From M3007 sp046329435 (GTDB taxonomy: Bacteria; Bacteroidota; Bacteroidia; Chitinophagales; Saprospiraceae): DNA of 64,000 bases. Location: contig JAXLUR010000007.1 in the NCBI GenBank assembly GCA_046329435.1, positions 186,001-250,000 on the forward strand, written 5' to 3'. Shown piece by piece: positions 35,071 to 44,312 of the stretch (position 1 is the stretch's first letter; every line of letters starts with the position of its first letter). Both the position numbers and the translations under genes were made by a program. The notes below the pieces were generated by a model, which was given only the letters and a program-made list of their open reading frames with translations, was not told where the DNA came from and ran no database searches.

Positions 35071-35292
35071 ATGTATTGGACGCTCGAACTAGCCTCTTAT
35101 CTGGAAGAAGCACCGTGGCCGGCCACTAAAGAAGAACTGATCGACTATGCCATCCGCTCCGGCGCCCCCTCCGAAGTGATCGATAACCTCGACGAACTGG
35201 AAGACGACGGAGAACTCTATGAAGGAATCGAAGATATCTGGCCGGACTATCCGCGTCACGAGGACTTTTTCTTCAACGAGGACGAATACTGA
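35071..35292 (+). CDS. DUF2795 family small acidic protein
   Basis: A 73-residue acidic protein matching the Bacteroidota DUF2795 family: LASYLEEAPWPATKEELIDY, then RSGAPSEVIDNLDELEDDGE, ending in an acidic aromatic tail (HEDFFFNEDEY). These small proteins are highly conserved in the phylum, but their function is unknown. It is probably cytoplasmic. Confidence 0.85.
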   Translation: MYWTLELASYLEEAPWPATKEELIDYAIRSGAPSEVIDNLDELEDDGELYEGIEDIWPDYPRHEDFFFNEDEY

Positions 35293-35331
35293 CGCGTACG
35301 TATCTTTCTCCCCGTTTCGCCACATTTATGT

Positions 35332-35367
35332 CAAGAGCCTCCCCGGTCTGTGCCGGAGAGGCTCTTG
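35332..35367. terminator. Terminator-like hairpin between convergent genes
   Basis: CAAGAGCCT (35332-35340) pairs with AGGCTCTTG (35359-35367), extended inward by CCGG/CCGG. It lies between the convergent DUF2795 gene and the large T9SS gene. There is no strong T tract, so it may act as a weak bidirectional terminator. Confidence 0.45.
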
Positions 35368-35387
35368 TGCATGATAACAGGTGGGGC

Positions 35388-38300
35388 TTACCGCACCAAT
35401 TCCAGATAGCCGCTGCGGATTTTACTGCCCTTACCCGGATCGACGAGGTAGTAGTAAGTTCCGTCGGGCAATGCTTTTCCGTTCCAGGTGCCATCCCATG
35501 CCTGCGCATTGGTATAACCTTTTTGCTCGAAAACAAGGTTGCCCCAGCGATTGAATACCTGAACCGTATTGTCGGGGTAAGCTTCGATTCCGAGGATGTG
35601 CCAGTAATCGTTCACCTGGTCGCCATTGGGCGAAAAACCATTGAATACCAGAAGTTTGTCGCAAAAAACCTGAATACGAACGATGGCGGTATCCTGTATG
35701 CCGCGGGTGTCGCGAATGCGGTAAATGAAAGCGTCGCTGCCACAAAAATCGGGGTCGGGCGTATAGCGAAGCACATGCCCGGCGGCGTCGTACTCGACCG
35801 TCCCGTTGTCGGCTTGTTGCACGATGTCGAGCGCCGTCAGGGCCGCGATGTTGTTGGCCGTGTTTTCCAGCACGTCATTGGCCAAAATCGCGATATCGAC
35901 CGGCGAATTTTTAAGGGTAAACGCTTCATCGGGAAAAGCCTCGGTAAGCGTGTCTTGCGTTTGCTCGCTTACGAGCACCAGCACAGCCGAAGTGTAGCAG
36001 TCGCCAGCATCGTTACAGATCTGCAGACAAAGCGTATCCTGCCCGGGCAGCACGCCTGACAAACTTGCGCAGAAATTTTGCTGATCATAAACGACCGTTG
36101 CATTGTCGCCGGCGCCGGGGCACAAATTTTCAATCGATACGACCGGCGGCGCAAGCAAACTTTGGTTGGGGCACACCACCGTGCTTTGCCCGACACCCAG
36201 ATGCACCGTCATTGTGTCGTCGATGACCAGCCCGGGGCAGGAAAGCAAAAATGGAATGGTGTATTCGCAGGAGCTGATCTGATTGATCAAATGCAAAAAA
36301 TGATAGCCGGTATCGAGCCTGAAACCGACATGCCCATTGTCGCAGGCGGCAAATACCCCGATTGGCGTCCCGTTGTCCGTGATAGTCCAGTCATCCAGTT
36401 CGGTTTCCGTCAGGCTGGTGCAGAAAAGGGTGTCGAGGGCGCAGGATGCAGTTTGCCAGCTGATGTTGCCCGACAGGTCGGGGAGGTAATTGTGAATTGG
36501 CGGGCAATCCACGCAGACCACATTGATGTTTACCGTGTCGGCGCAGCCTGTTTGAATGCGGCGAAGCACAACCTGGTGTTCGCCAACAGGAAAACGTAGT
36601 TGCGAACCGCGAGGGATGTATTGCAGGTTAGGTTGCAAAACGCCGACAATTGCCTGCGAGGAGGTGACTTGTATGGGGCCGTACACGTTGGAGGAATTGC
36701 CGCCGACGATAAAAAAGTTGTTTTCAAACATCCAGCCAGGCGAGGGGTCCAGCTGATTCATCAATGCAACCAGCCCGTTGGCATCCTGAAATGCGCCGGA
36801 AAAACTTTGCCCGTTGATCGTCCATTCATTCAGCTGGTAGGGGCCGCCCGACGGCAGCAAGGAAAGAGAGTAAGCAATGACGGTATCCAGATTGCAACCC
36901 AGGTAGCCGTTGAGGTAAGGCAGATCGTTGTCGGTGATGGCAAAATCACCGATTTCGCCGTAAGGTACGGGCAGGCAGATCCAGCTGCCGCTCTGGCACT
37001 CGGAAGTCGTCGTGCTCAGGTTGTCTTCGGGTACGAAACCAGCCGAGCAATCCACGGGTTTGAGCACCGAAGGTATGTAGCGGATGATGTGGCAACGCAG
37101 CAACGCGGTATCACAGGCCGCCACCACAATGGTATCGACATTGAAGCCGGGCAGTGCGTTGGCCCAAAATGTCAGGCAAGCCGAGCTGGTATCTATGCTG
37201 TAATGTCCGAAAGCGTCGCTGGTGCCGATCAGCCCGGGTCTGTTCAGTTGTTTGATTATCGGCTCGTTGAACAATGGCGGAATGATGCCGCAAGAAGTGG
37301 CCACCTGATCGGTCTGAACTGTAAAATACAGGGTCTGCATGCTCGGCGGTTGCGATAAAATGCTGACAACCAAGCAAATGGTATCGTTCAGGTTGGGTGG
37401 CGTCACGTTCAGCGCTATACAAATGGTGTCGAGCGCGTAGCCGGGCGTGGAGCCGGCCATATAGGTCAGGCAACCCTGGGGCGAGAGCGTCCAGGTGCCA
37501 AAGGCAGAAGAGCCGTCGACACTTGACCCGATAAGTTGAAAGTTCAGGTTGTTGGCCGGAATGCCAATCGGGGTCTCGAGGCAAAGCGTGCCGATGGTGC
37601 CGGCTGCCAGAAAAAACGGCAAGGTATCGCGCCTTGAACAAAAACGGGGCACCAGATAGGTGCCTATCGTATCGGTGCAGAACAGCGAATCGAACACGAT
37701 GGCCTTGTAAATTCCGGCAGGCAGATTGATCCGGTCTTCGGTGTTGACGGCCCCGGGCAAATCGAGCCAGTCAACGCGGTATCCGCCGTTGCCGCCCGAA
37801 ATATCCAGCTGGATTTGGCCGCCTTGCTCACAGGTTTCGGGCACGATCTGGGCAAGGGTTTCAATTGGAGGCGGCTGGGTGATGTAAAAAGTATAAATCG
37901 GAAGCGGGCAGCTGTCGGCATCCACAATGCCGAGAAAATATTTACCTGGCATCAGGTTGCCGGGCTGGAACTGGACATTGTTGGTATCGCGAATGCTGAA
38001 CGTGTACGGCAATTGAAAATTGGCGCCAGGCACCACTTCAAAACCCACAAATCCGGTACCGCCCCCCGGACAGGCTATGTTGTATGGTGTAATGTTGACG
38101 GTAGCCTCCACAGGCGCATCGGGTACCGAAAAAGCGACCTCGGCCGTACAACCGCTTGAATTATCGCTCACGACACAAACGTAATCGCCGGCTGCCAGTC
38201 CGGTCAGGGTGGCGCTGGGCCCCAGGCTGTACGAATACTGCCCCGAACCGCCAGTTACCGTGATCTGGACAATGCCGTTGTTCTTTCCACATTTGGCCGG

Positions 38301-38915
38301 GTGGATGATTTGGGCGCCCGCGACCAGCGGGTTCTCGTTGGGCACACAAACCTTCAGTATCGTGCTGCACCCCGAACCGGGTTCGGTAGCCGTGACGTAG
38401 TAGCAAATACTCAACAAACCGTCGTTGACAGCCCCGATCTCGCCATTATCCCAGACATAAAAGAGACTGGTTGGCCACAGGGTCACCTTTCCGTTGGATG
38501 CCAAACAGTTGGACGGCAGGATTTCTACCACGTCCACAGCAGGGCCATTGTCGTTGTTGACAATGATCGTCGTATCGATCGTGCACTCAGGGTTGTTCTG
38601 ACGCGTAATGGTGAGTTGGTAGGCGCCGGCCGGCAGTTGAGTGGCCGTTGCGCTCGTCGATACGGAAGGCATCCATTGGAAGGAGCAGCCCGCATTGCCG
38701 CCTGCAATATTTACACTGATGCTTCCTGTTGAAAGGCCACAAAGGGTATGTTGAACCGTCACATTATTGATAACAACAGGGTTGCTGCAAGTGTCGGAGG
38801 AAAGGGCAGTGGCGGCGGCATGATTGGCCAGAACGCCTGACGACGCCCCGAACAAACCAAGCAGCGTCAGCACTTGCCACAACTTCAACAGGCCAAAAGA
38901 ATGGGATGTGTACAT
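35388..38915 (-). CDS. Large secreted adhesin-like protein with T9SS type B tail
   Basis: An 1175-residue surface or secreted protein. A signal peptide (LTLLGLFGASSGVLA) is followed by many short beta-rich, Cys-containing repeats like those of SprB-type gliding proteins (for example GGSGQYSYSLGPSATLTGLA and ISGGNGGYRVDWL). A cadherin/VCBS-like Ig domain lies near residue 1030 (DNGTVEYDAAGHVLRYTPDP). The C-terminus is the gliding-motility-associated type B sorting domain: FSPNGDQVNDYW, VFNRWGNLVFEQ, WDGTWNGKALPDGTYYYLVD. It is likely cell-surface and adhesive; the ligand is unknown. Confidence 0.85.
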   Translation of the reverse strand: MYTSHSFGLLKLWQVLTLLGLFGASSGVLANHAAATALSSDTCSNPVVINNVTVQHTLCGLSTGSISVNIAGGNAGCSFQWMPSVSTSATATQLPAGAYQLTITRQNNPECTIDTTIIVNNDNGPAVDVVEILPSNCLASNGKVTLWPTSLFYVWDNGEIGAVNDGLLSICYYVTATEPGSGCSTILKVCVPNENPLVAGAQIIHPAKCGKNNGIVQITVTGGSGQYSYSLGPSATLTGLAAGDYVCVVSDNSSGCTAEVAFSVPDAPVEATVNITPYNIACPGGGTGFVGFEVVPGANFQLPYTFSIRDTNNVQFQPGNLMPGKYFLGIVDADSCPLPIYTFYITQPPPIETLAQIVPETCEQGGQIQLDISGGNGGYRVDWLDLPGAVNTEDRINLPAGIYKAIVFDSLFCTDTIGTYLVPRFCSRRDTLPFFLAAGTIGTLCLETPIGIPANNLNFQLIGSSVDGSSAFGTWTLSPQGCLTYMAGSTPGYALDTICIALNVTPPNLNDTICLVVSILSQPPSMQTLYFTVQTDQVATSCGIIPPLFNEPIIKQLNRPGLIGTSDAFGHYSIDTSSACLTFWANALPGFNVDTIVVAACDTALLRCHIIRYIPSVLKPVDCSAGFVPEDNLSTTTSECQSGSWICLPVPYGEIGDFAITDNDLPYLNGYLGCNLDTVIAYSLSLLPSGGPYQLNEWTINGQSFSGAFQDANGLVALMNQLDPSPGWMFENNFFIVGGNSSNVYGPIQVTSSQAIVGVLQPNLQYIPRGSQLRFPVGEHQVVLRRIQTGCADTVNINVVCVDCPPIHNYLPDLSGNISWQTASCALDTLFCTSLTETELDDWTITDNGTPIGVFAACDNGHVGFRLDTGYHFLHLINQISSCEYTIPFLLSCPGLVIDDTMTVHLGVGQSTVVCPNQSLLAPPVVSIENLCPGAGDNATVVYDQQNFCASLSGVLPGQDTLCLQICNDAGDCYTSAVLVLVSEQTQDTLTEAFPDEAFTLKNSPVDIAILANDVLENTANNIAALTALDIVQQADNGTVEYDAAGHVLRYTPDPDFCGSDAFIYRIRDTRGIQDTAIVRIQVFCDKLLVFNGFSPNGDQVNDYWHILGIEAYPDNTVQVFNRWGNLVFEQKGYTNAQAWDGTWNGKALPDGTYYYLVDPGKGSKIRSGYLELVR

Positions 38916-39318
38916 AAGAAATCGGCTTCCTGCAATGGATCGGATTAGCGCCCAAAGATAAACTGCTCCTTGTCCGTCGGACGTATAAAACCGTCGCCGG
39001 AATTGCCGTCTTCTGCGGAGCGCTCTTCATCTTTTTTTCCAGGCACCTCCATCGGGCTAAAACAATGCCACATTCTGAGTGTGTATTGGGTGAAATTAAA
39101 ATATTGATAATCAAATTTTTAAAACAAAAAATAAAGTAATTTTTCTCCGACAACTTTAAAAAAATGTCCTTTCTTTAAAAAATCCCCCGACCTACTTTTG
39201 TACCATGGATAAGAAAGAAGGCCAAACCTTCTATTCGATATCCGCCTTTTTTCCGATAAGCCGGGGACTCTCACCCGATCACACAAACAACTGCTACATT
39301 CCTTAAATCGTGTTGCCC
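38916..39318. promoter_or_regulatory. Divergent regulatory region upstream of the Crp/Fnr gene
   Basis: A 403-base gap. TACTTTTG at 39193-39200 is a good -7 match on the plus strand and would serve the Crp/Fnr gene with a leader of about 110 nt. Within that leader a 33-codon frame runs from an ATG at 39205 to a stop at 39306 (MDKKEGQTFYSIS...). It may be a leader peptide or chance. The stretch 39090-39180 is very A/T-rich. Confidence 0.4.
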
Positions 39319-39999
39319 ATGGAAACGAGTATCCGCATACAATTCCTCGGCAGCTTGCCGCCCTTGACCCCCTTGGATGCCAGCGAGCTCCAGCAGCTTG
39401 CCAGTATGGCCCAATACCAGAAAGTGCCCAAGTTTCATTACATTTTTATGCCCGACGAATCGGCCGAGCACCTGTTCTTCCTGATTCGGGGCCGGATCAA
39501 ACTCGGCACCTTTGCCTATGATGGCCGGGAGGTCATCAAGGAAATCCTGCAACCTTCGGTCATTTTTGGCGACTTGGCACTGGCCGGCGAACCCCTGAGA
39601 ACCGAATTTGCACAAGCCATGAACGACGATGTGGAGTTTTTGTCGGTACGCGTCAGCGATTTTCAGACGCTGATGCAACAAAACCAGCGTCTGGTATTTG
39701 CTTTTCTCCAGCACCTGAGCAACCGCCTGCAACGCGTCGAAGAACGATTGGCCTCGCTGGTCCTGAAAGATGCCCGCGAACGTATTATCGACTTCCTCGT
39801 CGACACAGCAGGCAAGGAAGGCCGCCGGGTAGGCTACGAAACACTCGTCAAACACTGCCTCACACAGCAGGAAATCGCCAACCTGACCGGCACCAGCCGC
39901 CAGACGGTCACCTCGGTGCTCAACGATTTGCGCAAATCCAATCTGATATATTTTAACCGGAACAGCATTCTGATCCGCGATCTGGAAAAACTGGCCTGA
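39319..39999 (+). CDS. Crp/Fnr family transcriptional regulator
   Basis: A 226-residue regulator. The N-terminal cyclic-nucleotide-binding-like domain has HLFFLIRGRIKLGTFAYDGR and VIFGDLALAG. A dimer helix and a C-terminal winged HTH follow, with LTQQEIANLTGTSRQTVTSV as recognition element and LRKSNLIYFNRNSILIRD as wing. There are no Fnr-type N-terminal cysteines. Effector and targets are unknown. The ATG at 39319 is preferred over GTG and TTG codons a few codons upstream. Confidence 0.88.
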   Translation: METSIRIQFLGSLPPLTPLDASELQQLASMAQYQKVPKFHYIFMPDESAEHLFFLIRGRIKLGTFAYDGREVIKEILQPSVIFGDLALAGEPLRTEFAQAMNDDVEFLSVRVSDFQTLMQQNQRLVFAFLQHLSNRLQRVEERLASLVLKDARERIIDFLVDTAGKEGRRVGYETLVKHCLTQQEIANLTGTSRQTVTSVLNDLRKSNLIYFNRNSILIRDLEKLA

Positions 40000-40019
40000 T
40001 CGCGCCCCTTTTCTGCCTG

Positions 40020-41195
40020 TCAGAAGCCATTGTTCTGCGCCACCTGCTCGTAAAACAAGCCCGCTTTGGTCATGCTGCGGTTCATATTGTCAAAATCGAC
40101 CCGCACCAGACCAAAGCGATAGGTGGGGCCCAGGTGCCATTCAAAATTATCCCAGGTACTCCAGTGGATGTAACCGCGCAGGTCCACGCCGTCGGACAAC
40201 GCTTTGTGGCATTCTTTCAGGTAATCCTGAATGGCCTGTGTCCGCACTTTGTCGTCGTCGGTGCAAATGCCGTTTTCTGTGATTATCAGGGGTTTACGGT
40301 ATTTTTTCCAAAAGCGGCGCAAAACCCTTCCCAGCCCCTCGGGCCGGTAGCCCCACATTTTGTCATGAGGGATTTTCCTTCGTTCCAGCTCCTTCGCGCG
40401 GTGAATGGCGTCAATGGGTTTGGGGTCGAAAAGCATGTAGGCGTAATAGCTGAGCCCCCAGAAGTCGCATTTTTCAAAAGGCCGGGCCGCCCGGCTCATG
40501 AACCACCAGCTGGCCAGCGCCGCGGCAATTTTCCCTGGCCAGTTGGCGCCGGCAAACCAGGCCGTATTGAGTGAAACGCCGATCGGCGCCTCCTTGTATT
40601 TTTCCCGAATGACCGTGCAGGCTATGTCGTGCGCGGCCCCCATATTGTCGAGAACGCGGTTGGCCTGGAAGTATTTGCCTTTGCGATGGGGCGGGAAATC
40701 GCCGAAAAAATAACCGTTGACGGCATATACATTCGGTTCGTTGAAGGTGTTCCAGTACGCTGCGTATTCGCCGAAATGCCTGACGCACTGTTGTACATAA
40801 TTGATATACAGCGGAATATTGTCTTCGCTGCCCCAGCCGCCGCGAGCCTCAAACCAGTTGGGGTGTGAAAAATGGTGCAGTACGAACATAAGGCGAACGC
40901 CCCGTTCGCGCAGGTCGTCGAAAAAAGCCCGGTACTCCTCCACGACTTCCGGGACAAACTTTGCCAGAGGTTCAGGTTGCAGCCGCGCCCAGTCGACCCC
41001 GCAGCGATAAATACTGCCCAGCCGGGCAATCAGCGCAGCGTCTTCTGCGCGCCGTTTTTCGTGGTCGGTGGTGCGTTCGAACACATAACCGTCTTTTGCG
41101 CGCAGTCCGCGCCACGGATGGGCGCCCGCCGTTTCCACCTGGGCGGCGGCAGTAGATGTACCCCAGAAAAAATGGTCGGGAAAATGGAGGGCCAT
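40020..41195 (-). CDS. Glycoside hydrolase family 1 (beta-glucosidase-like)
   Basis: A 391-residue TIM-barrel glycosidase. The acid/base Glu is in WNTFNEPNVYAVNGY (about 150) and the nucleophile in PLIITENGICTDD (about 305); the N-terminal FFWGTSTAAAQVE is the family opening. GH1 enzymes hydrolyse beta-glucosides or related sugars. It is shorter than the usual 440-480 residues, with trimmed loops between the catalytic strands. No signal peptide, so probably cytoplasmic. Specificity is not readable. Confidence 0.88.
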   Translation of the reverse strand: MALHFPDHFFWGTSTAAAQVETAGAHPWRGLRAKDGYVFERTTDHEKRRAEDAALIARLGSIYRCGVDWARLQPEPLAKFVPEVVEEYRAFFDDLRERGVRLMFVLHHFSHPNWFEARGGWGSEDNIPLYINYVQQCVRHFGEYAAYWNTFNEPNVYAVNGYFFGDFPPHRKGKYFQANRVLDNMGAAHDIACTVIREKYKEAPIGVSLNTAWFAGANWPGKIAAALASWWFMSRAARPFEKCDFWGLSYYAYMLFDPKPIDAIHRAKELERRKIPHDKMWGYRPEGLGRVLRRFWKKYRKPLIITENGICTDDDKVRTQAIQDYLKECHKALSDGVDLRGYIHWSTWDNFEWHLGPTYRFGLVRVDFDNMNRSMTKAGLFYEQVAQNNGF

Positions 41196-41225
41196 GGCTG
41201 GATATTTTGCAGTAAAGGTACGGGC

Positions 41226-41264
41226 AAAAAAAAAGCCCCTCACCGCGAGCCTAACCGGAGGGGC
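41226..41264 (-). terminator. Terminator, leftward
   Basis: GCCCCTC (41235-41241) pairs with GAGGGGC (41258-41264). On the minus strand the stem runs into nine T. It lies upstream of the GH1 gene and would stop transcripts from the PorV2-like gene to its right. Confidence 0.7.
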
Positions 41265-41618
41265 AACCATGAGATTATAATGGTACAAAACTATGGGAAG
41301 CAGACCTGAATATGCCAGTGGCATAAACGGTCAAATCCACAAAGTACAGCCAATACGGGGGGACGTTTGGCGATTAAATAGAATACTTTAAAATCGGGAA
41401 AAAAACGGTCGGGGAGAACCCCCTGGGATGGTAAGAAACAGGCGGATTAAAGACGGATTAAATAGTCGTAAGCGTGACAAATATACGGCTAAGCCGATAC
41501 GTACCAAGATTTGCCGAAAATATTTTGCCGAACCTGTGGGCAAATGCCACGACAGGTTCGGCAATCAAATTTGTTTTATTGCTGACAATCAGCTTTTTAG
41601 GTGCTTTTTGGGATGGGG
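41265..41618. other. Intergenic stretch with a 10-bp stem-loop
   Basis: 354 bases with no supported gene. The clearest structure is GCCGAACCTG (41527-41536) pairing with CAGGTTCGGC (41553-41562) around a 16-nt loop that itself can pair weakly. It is followed on the plus strand by a T-rich stretch. It may be part of the 3' region of the PorV2-like gene. Confidence 0.45.
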
Positions 41619-42725
41619 TTAGCCGGGGTTTGCAGCCTCGCGTTTACGCTCTCTGAGGTCGAGTCGGAGGGAGAAAATATGCGAATAAAGCACCTGCGAC
41701 ACGTTGCCGATGTCGGTCAGTGCGTAGTCGAGCTGCACGCGGCCAAGTCGCAAGCCCACACCGAAATTGGGTTGCAGGGTGAGCGTTTCCTTGTCGGGGT
41801 TAAAATCCTTCTTGACCCGCTGAAAATTGCCAGCGCCGACCCTCAATTGTACCACGTTGTTGTAATCGGCCTCCACGCCGATGCGCGGATCGAGGTTGAA
41901 GGAGGAGGAACTGACCAGTACGTTGCGCTGGCCGTCGGTGGTCATTTCAAGATCGATGGCCGGCAAAAGGGTCGTTTTACTGCCCAGACGTGTGCGGTAA
42001 GCGGCGCCCAGCACGAACCGCGGGCGGGTAATTTCGGTGTTGCTTTGAGGAATTTCGTTATTGGTGCTGGTAAAAACTTCCTTTTCCCGCTCGGTCAGTG
42101 AAAAAGACCAGGCGTTGAACGTCGTCGTCAGGTCGCGGCCCATCAGGCCCAGCATCCAGGGGCCTTTGCGGTATTGCACGCCTACATCGGCGCCAAAGCC
42201 CCACGAGGAGCCGATATCGCCGATGACACGGCGCACCACCTTTACACTTGCGCCGACAGAGAAAGCAGGGTTGTTCAGTTTCCGGCCGTAGCTGCCGAGA
42301 AAGGCGTAGTCGGCGGCGGAAAACGGCGTTACGTTGTCGTAATTCACTGAACCGTCGGGATTGACGAGGTTGATCGTGTAGGGAATGTTGTCGATCCCGA
42401 GGCGAATGAGCGACAAGGCCAGGTACGAAGAGCGTTCGCCCCGGTTGAGTTGTTTGCCAAAACTGAGGTAGTCGTACTGCGATACGCCCACAAACCACTC
42501 GGCGTGCATGGCTCCGATCTGGATGGGGGCCGTGATCTGGGCCAGACCGGCGGGGTTCCAGTAGCCTGCCGTGATGTCGCCGACTAGCGCGGTTTGTGCG
42601 CCCGACATGCCGTGGGCGCGGGCGCCGACGCCGATGGCGAGGAAATCATTGCTGTATTTCTGGGAAAATGCCGTTTGGAAAGCCAAAACAAGCAAAAAGC
42701 CGGAGAGTAAAAACTGTCTTTGCAT
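41619..42725 (-). CDS. PorV/PorQ-like outer-membrane barrel (PorV2-type)
   Basis: A 368-residue outer-membrane protein with signal peptide (LLVLAFQTAFSQ). The opening FLAIGVGARAHGMSGAQTAL followed by GYWNPAGLAQI is the signature of the PorV/PorQ family (UPF0164-like), FadL-type 14-strand barrels. PorV shuttles cargo from the T9SS translocon to the attachment complex. The sequence resembles the PorV2 paralogue group; no porU is nearby, so the specific role is open. Confidence 0.8.
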   Translation of the reverse strand: MQRQFLLSGFLLVLAFQTAFSQKYSNDFLAIGVGARAHGMSGAQTALVGDITAGYWNPAGLAQITAPIQIGAMHAEWFVGVSQYDYLSFGKQLNRGERSSYLALSLIRLGIDNIPYTINLVNPDGSVNYDNVTPFSAADYAFLGSYGRKLNNPAFSVGASVKVVRRVIGDIGSSWGFGADVGVQYRKGPWMLGLMGRDLTTTFNAWSFSLTEREKEVFTSTNNEIPQSNTEITRPRFVLGAAYRTRLGSKTTLLPAIDLEMTTDGQRNVLVSSSSFNLDPRIGVEADYNNVVQLRVGAGNFQRVKKDFNPDKETLTLQPNFGVGLRLGRVQLDYALTDIGNVSQVLYSHIFSLRLDLRERKREAANPG

Positions 42726-42855
42726 AATGCGCTACTTTCGCCGGGAGAATTTTTCGACGGTTCAGTGACGTTTACAGTTGCCGGCCGGTTGCCTCGCCGG
42801 TTCAAAAATAGCGCTATGTGGCGCTCTGTTTCAAATCTACTCTGCTCAAGTCTTT

Positions 42856-44229
42856 ATGCGTCAAGTCTTTACCATTCTTGCTTTTCTTAGCCTGGCTTTG
42901 GGTCAATTGCGGTCCCAGGATTCTCTCAATATGATCCGCCTCGCGCACTGGGACGACGAATCCCTGCCGGTCGCCTCGCCGGGCAATCTCAACCTTCAAT
43001 ACAGCGGCTGCTGGGGTATGGCGGTCAACGGGCACGAATACGCAGTGCTCGGCGGCGCTGCTCACGTGCTCATTTTTGACATCACGACTCCTGAAACACC
43101 CGAACTGGTGGGCAAATTCGCCGGCACCGCCACAACCGTCTGGCGCGAATTCAAATCCTACAAAAACCGCCTTTACGCGGTGTCGGACAATACCACCGAG
43201 GGGCTGATGATCTTCGATTTTTCCAATGCCCCCGATACCATCGTGCGCAGTTACTGGAGCAACGAGTTTTTTAATAAATCCCACACCATCACACTCGATA
43301 CCGTGTCGGGGCGTATTTATCTGAATGGCACCGATGTCGCCAACCAGGGATTGCTGGTGCTCGACGTCAGCCAGAACCCCGACGAGCCCCAGTTGCTCGC
43401 CAGTGTGACGGTCGATGGCGGCTATATTCACGATTCTTACGTCAGGGGCGACACGATTTATGCATCCTCCGGTTATGAAGGGTATTACATCATCAATATG
43501 ACCGACCCTTCGACACCGCAAACCCTGGCGCAGATCGCTACGGGCGGCTACAACCACAACAGCTGGCTGAGTGCCGACGGCCGCTTTGCCTACTACACGG
43601 AGGAAATCCCGAAGGGGCAATCTATCAAAATCGTGGATTTGCAAGACCTCTCCAATGGCAGCATCGAAATAGCTGATGACTTTCTGGACCCGCTGGTGCC
43701 CGGCGCGCCGCCGCTGGCTGTTCCGCACAACGTGTACATCCGCGATACCTTGCTGTTCGATTCCCAGTACGAAGACGGCCTGCTGGTGTACAGCATCAGC
43801 AACCCGCTTCAGCCCCAGCTGATCGCCCATTACGATACGCACCCTGAAAACAATCAGTACAACGGCTATTACGGCAACTGGGGCAACTACCCCTGGCTGC
43901 CCTCCGGCAATATCGTGGCCGGCGATATGCAAAACGGCCTGCAAATCCTTCGAATCACCAGCGCTTCTTCGGGCACGAAAACGCCCGATATCTTGCAGGC
44001 CGCCATCGTGCCCAACCCTGCTTCCGAGCAGATCAGCCTTCGGTTGCCCGGCAGCCAGGGCGAATGGCGCTATCAGGTATTCAGCGCGACGGGGCAAACC
44101 ATGCGGACCGAAAACGTCGCGAGCCGCCGGGAGGCTGCATTTTCCGTGGCGGAATGGCCGGCAGGGGTGTACCTCGTCGCTATTCAGGCTGGCGAACAAT
44201 CCGTTGTGCAGAAACTAGTAGTACGATGA
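42856..44229 (+). CDS. LVIVD-repeat secreted protein with T9SS type A tail
   Basis: A 457-residue secreted protein. Signal peptide (ILAFLSLALGQLRSQ), then beta-propeller-like repeats of the LVIVD / choice-of-anchor B kind, seen as HVLIFDITTPETPELVGKFA, LLVLDVSQNPDEPQLLASV and YYIINMTDPSTPQTLAQIA. The C-terminal sorting domain has IVPNPASEQISL and AGVYLVAIQ. The start at 42856 gives the signal peptide. Function unknown; probably surface-exposed. Confidence 0.8.
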   Translation: MRQVFTILAFLSLALGQLRSQDSLNMIRLAHWDDESLPVASPGNLNLQYSGCWGMAVNGHEYAVLGGAAHVLIFDITTPETPELVGKFAGTATTVWREFKSYKNRLYAVSDNTTEGLMIFDFSNAPDTIVRSYWSNEFFNKSHTITLDTVSGRIYLNGTDVANQGLLVLDVSQNPDEPQLLASVTVDGGYIHDSYVRGDTIYASSGYEGYYIINMTDPSTPQTLAQIATGGYNHNSWLSADGRFAYYTEEIPKGQSIKIVDLQDLSNGSIEIADDFLDPLVPGAPPLAVPHNVYIRDTLLFDSQYEDGLLVYSISNPLQPQLIAHYDTHPENNQYNGYYGNWGNYPWLPSGNIVAGDMQNGLQILRITSASSGTKTPDILQAAIVPNPASEQISLRLPGSQGEWRYQVFSATGQTMRTENVASRREAAFSVAEWPAGVYLVAIQAGEQSVVQKLVVR

Positions 44230-44312
44230 ACGGGCGGGCGTTTTCGCGCAGGTGCAGCATTGAGCTGAACGGTGGTTGTGCATTTAAAAGACTGCTCGGC
44301 ACCCTGTGCAGC

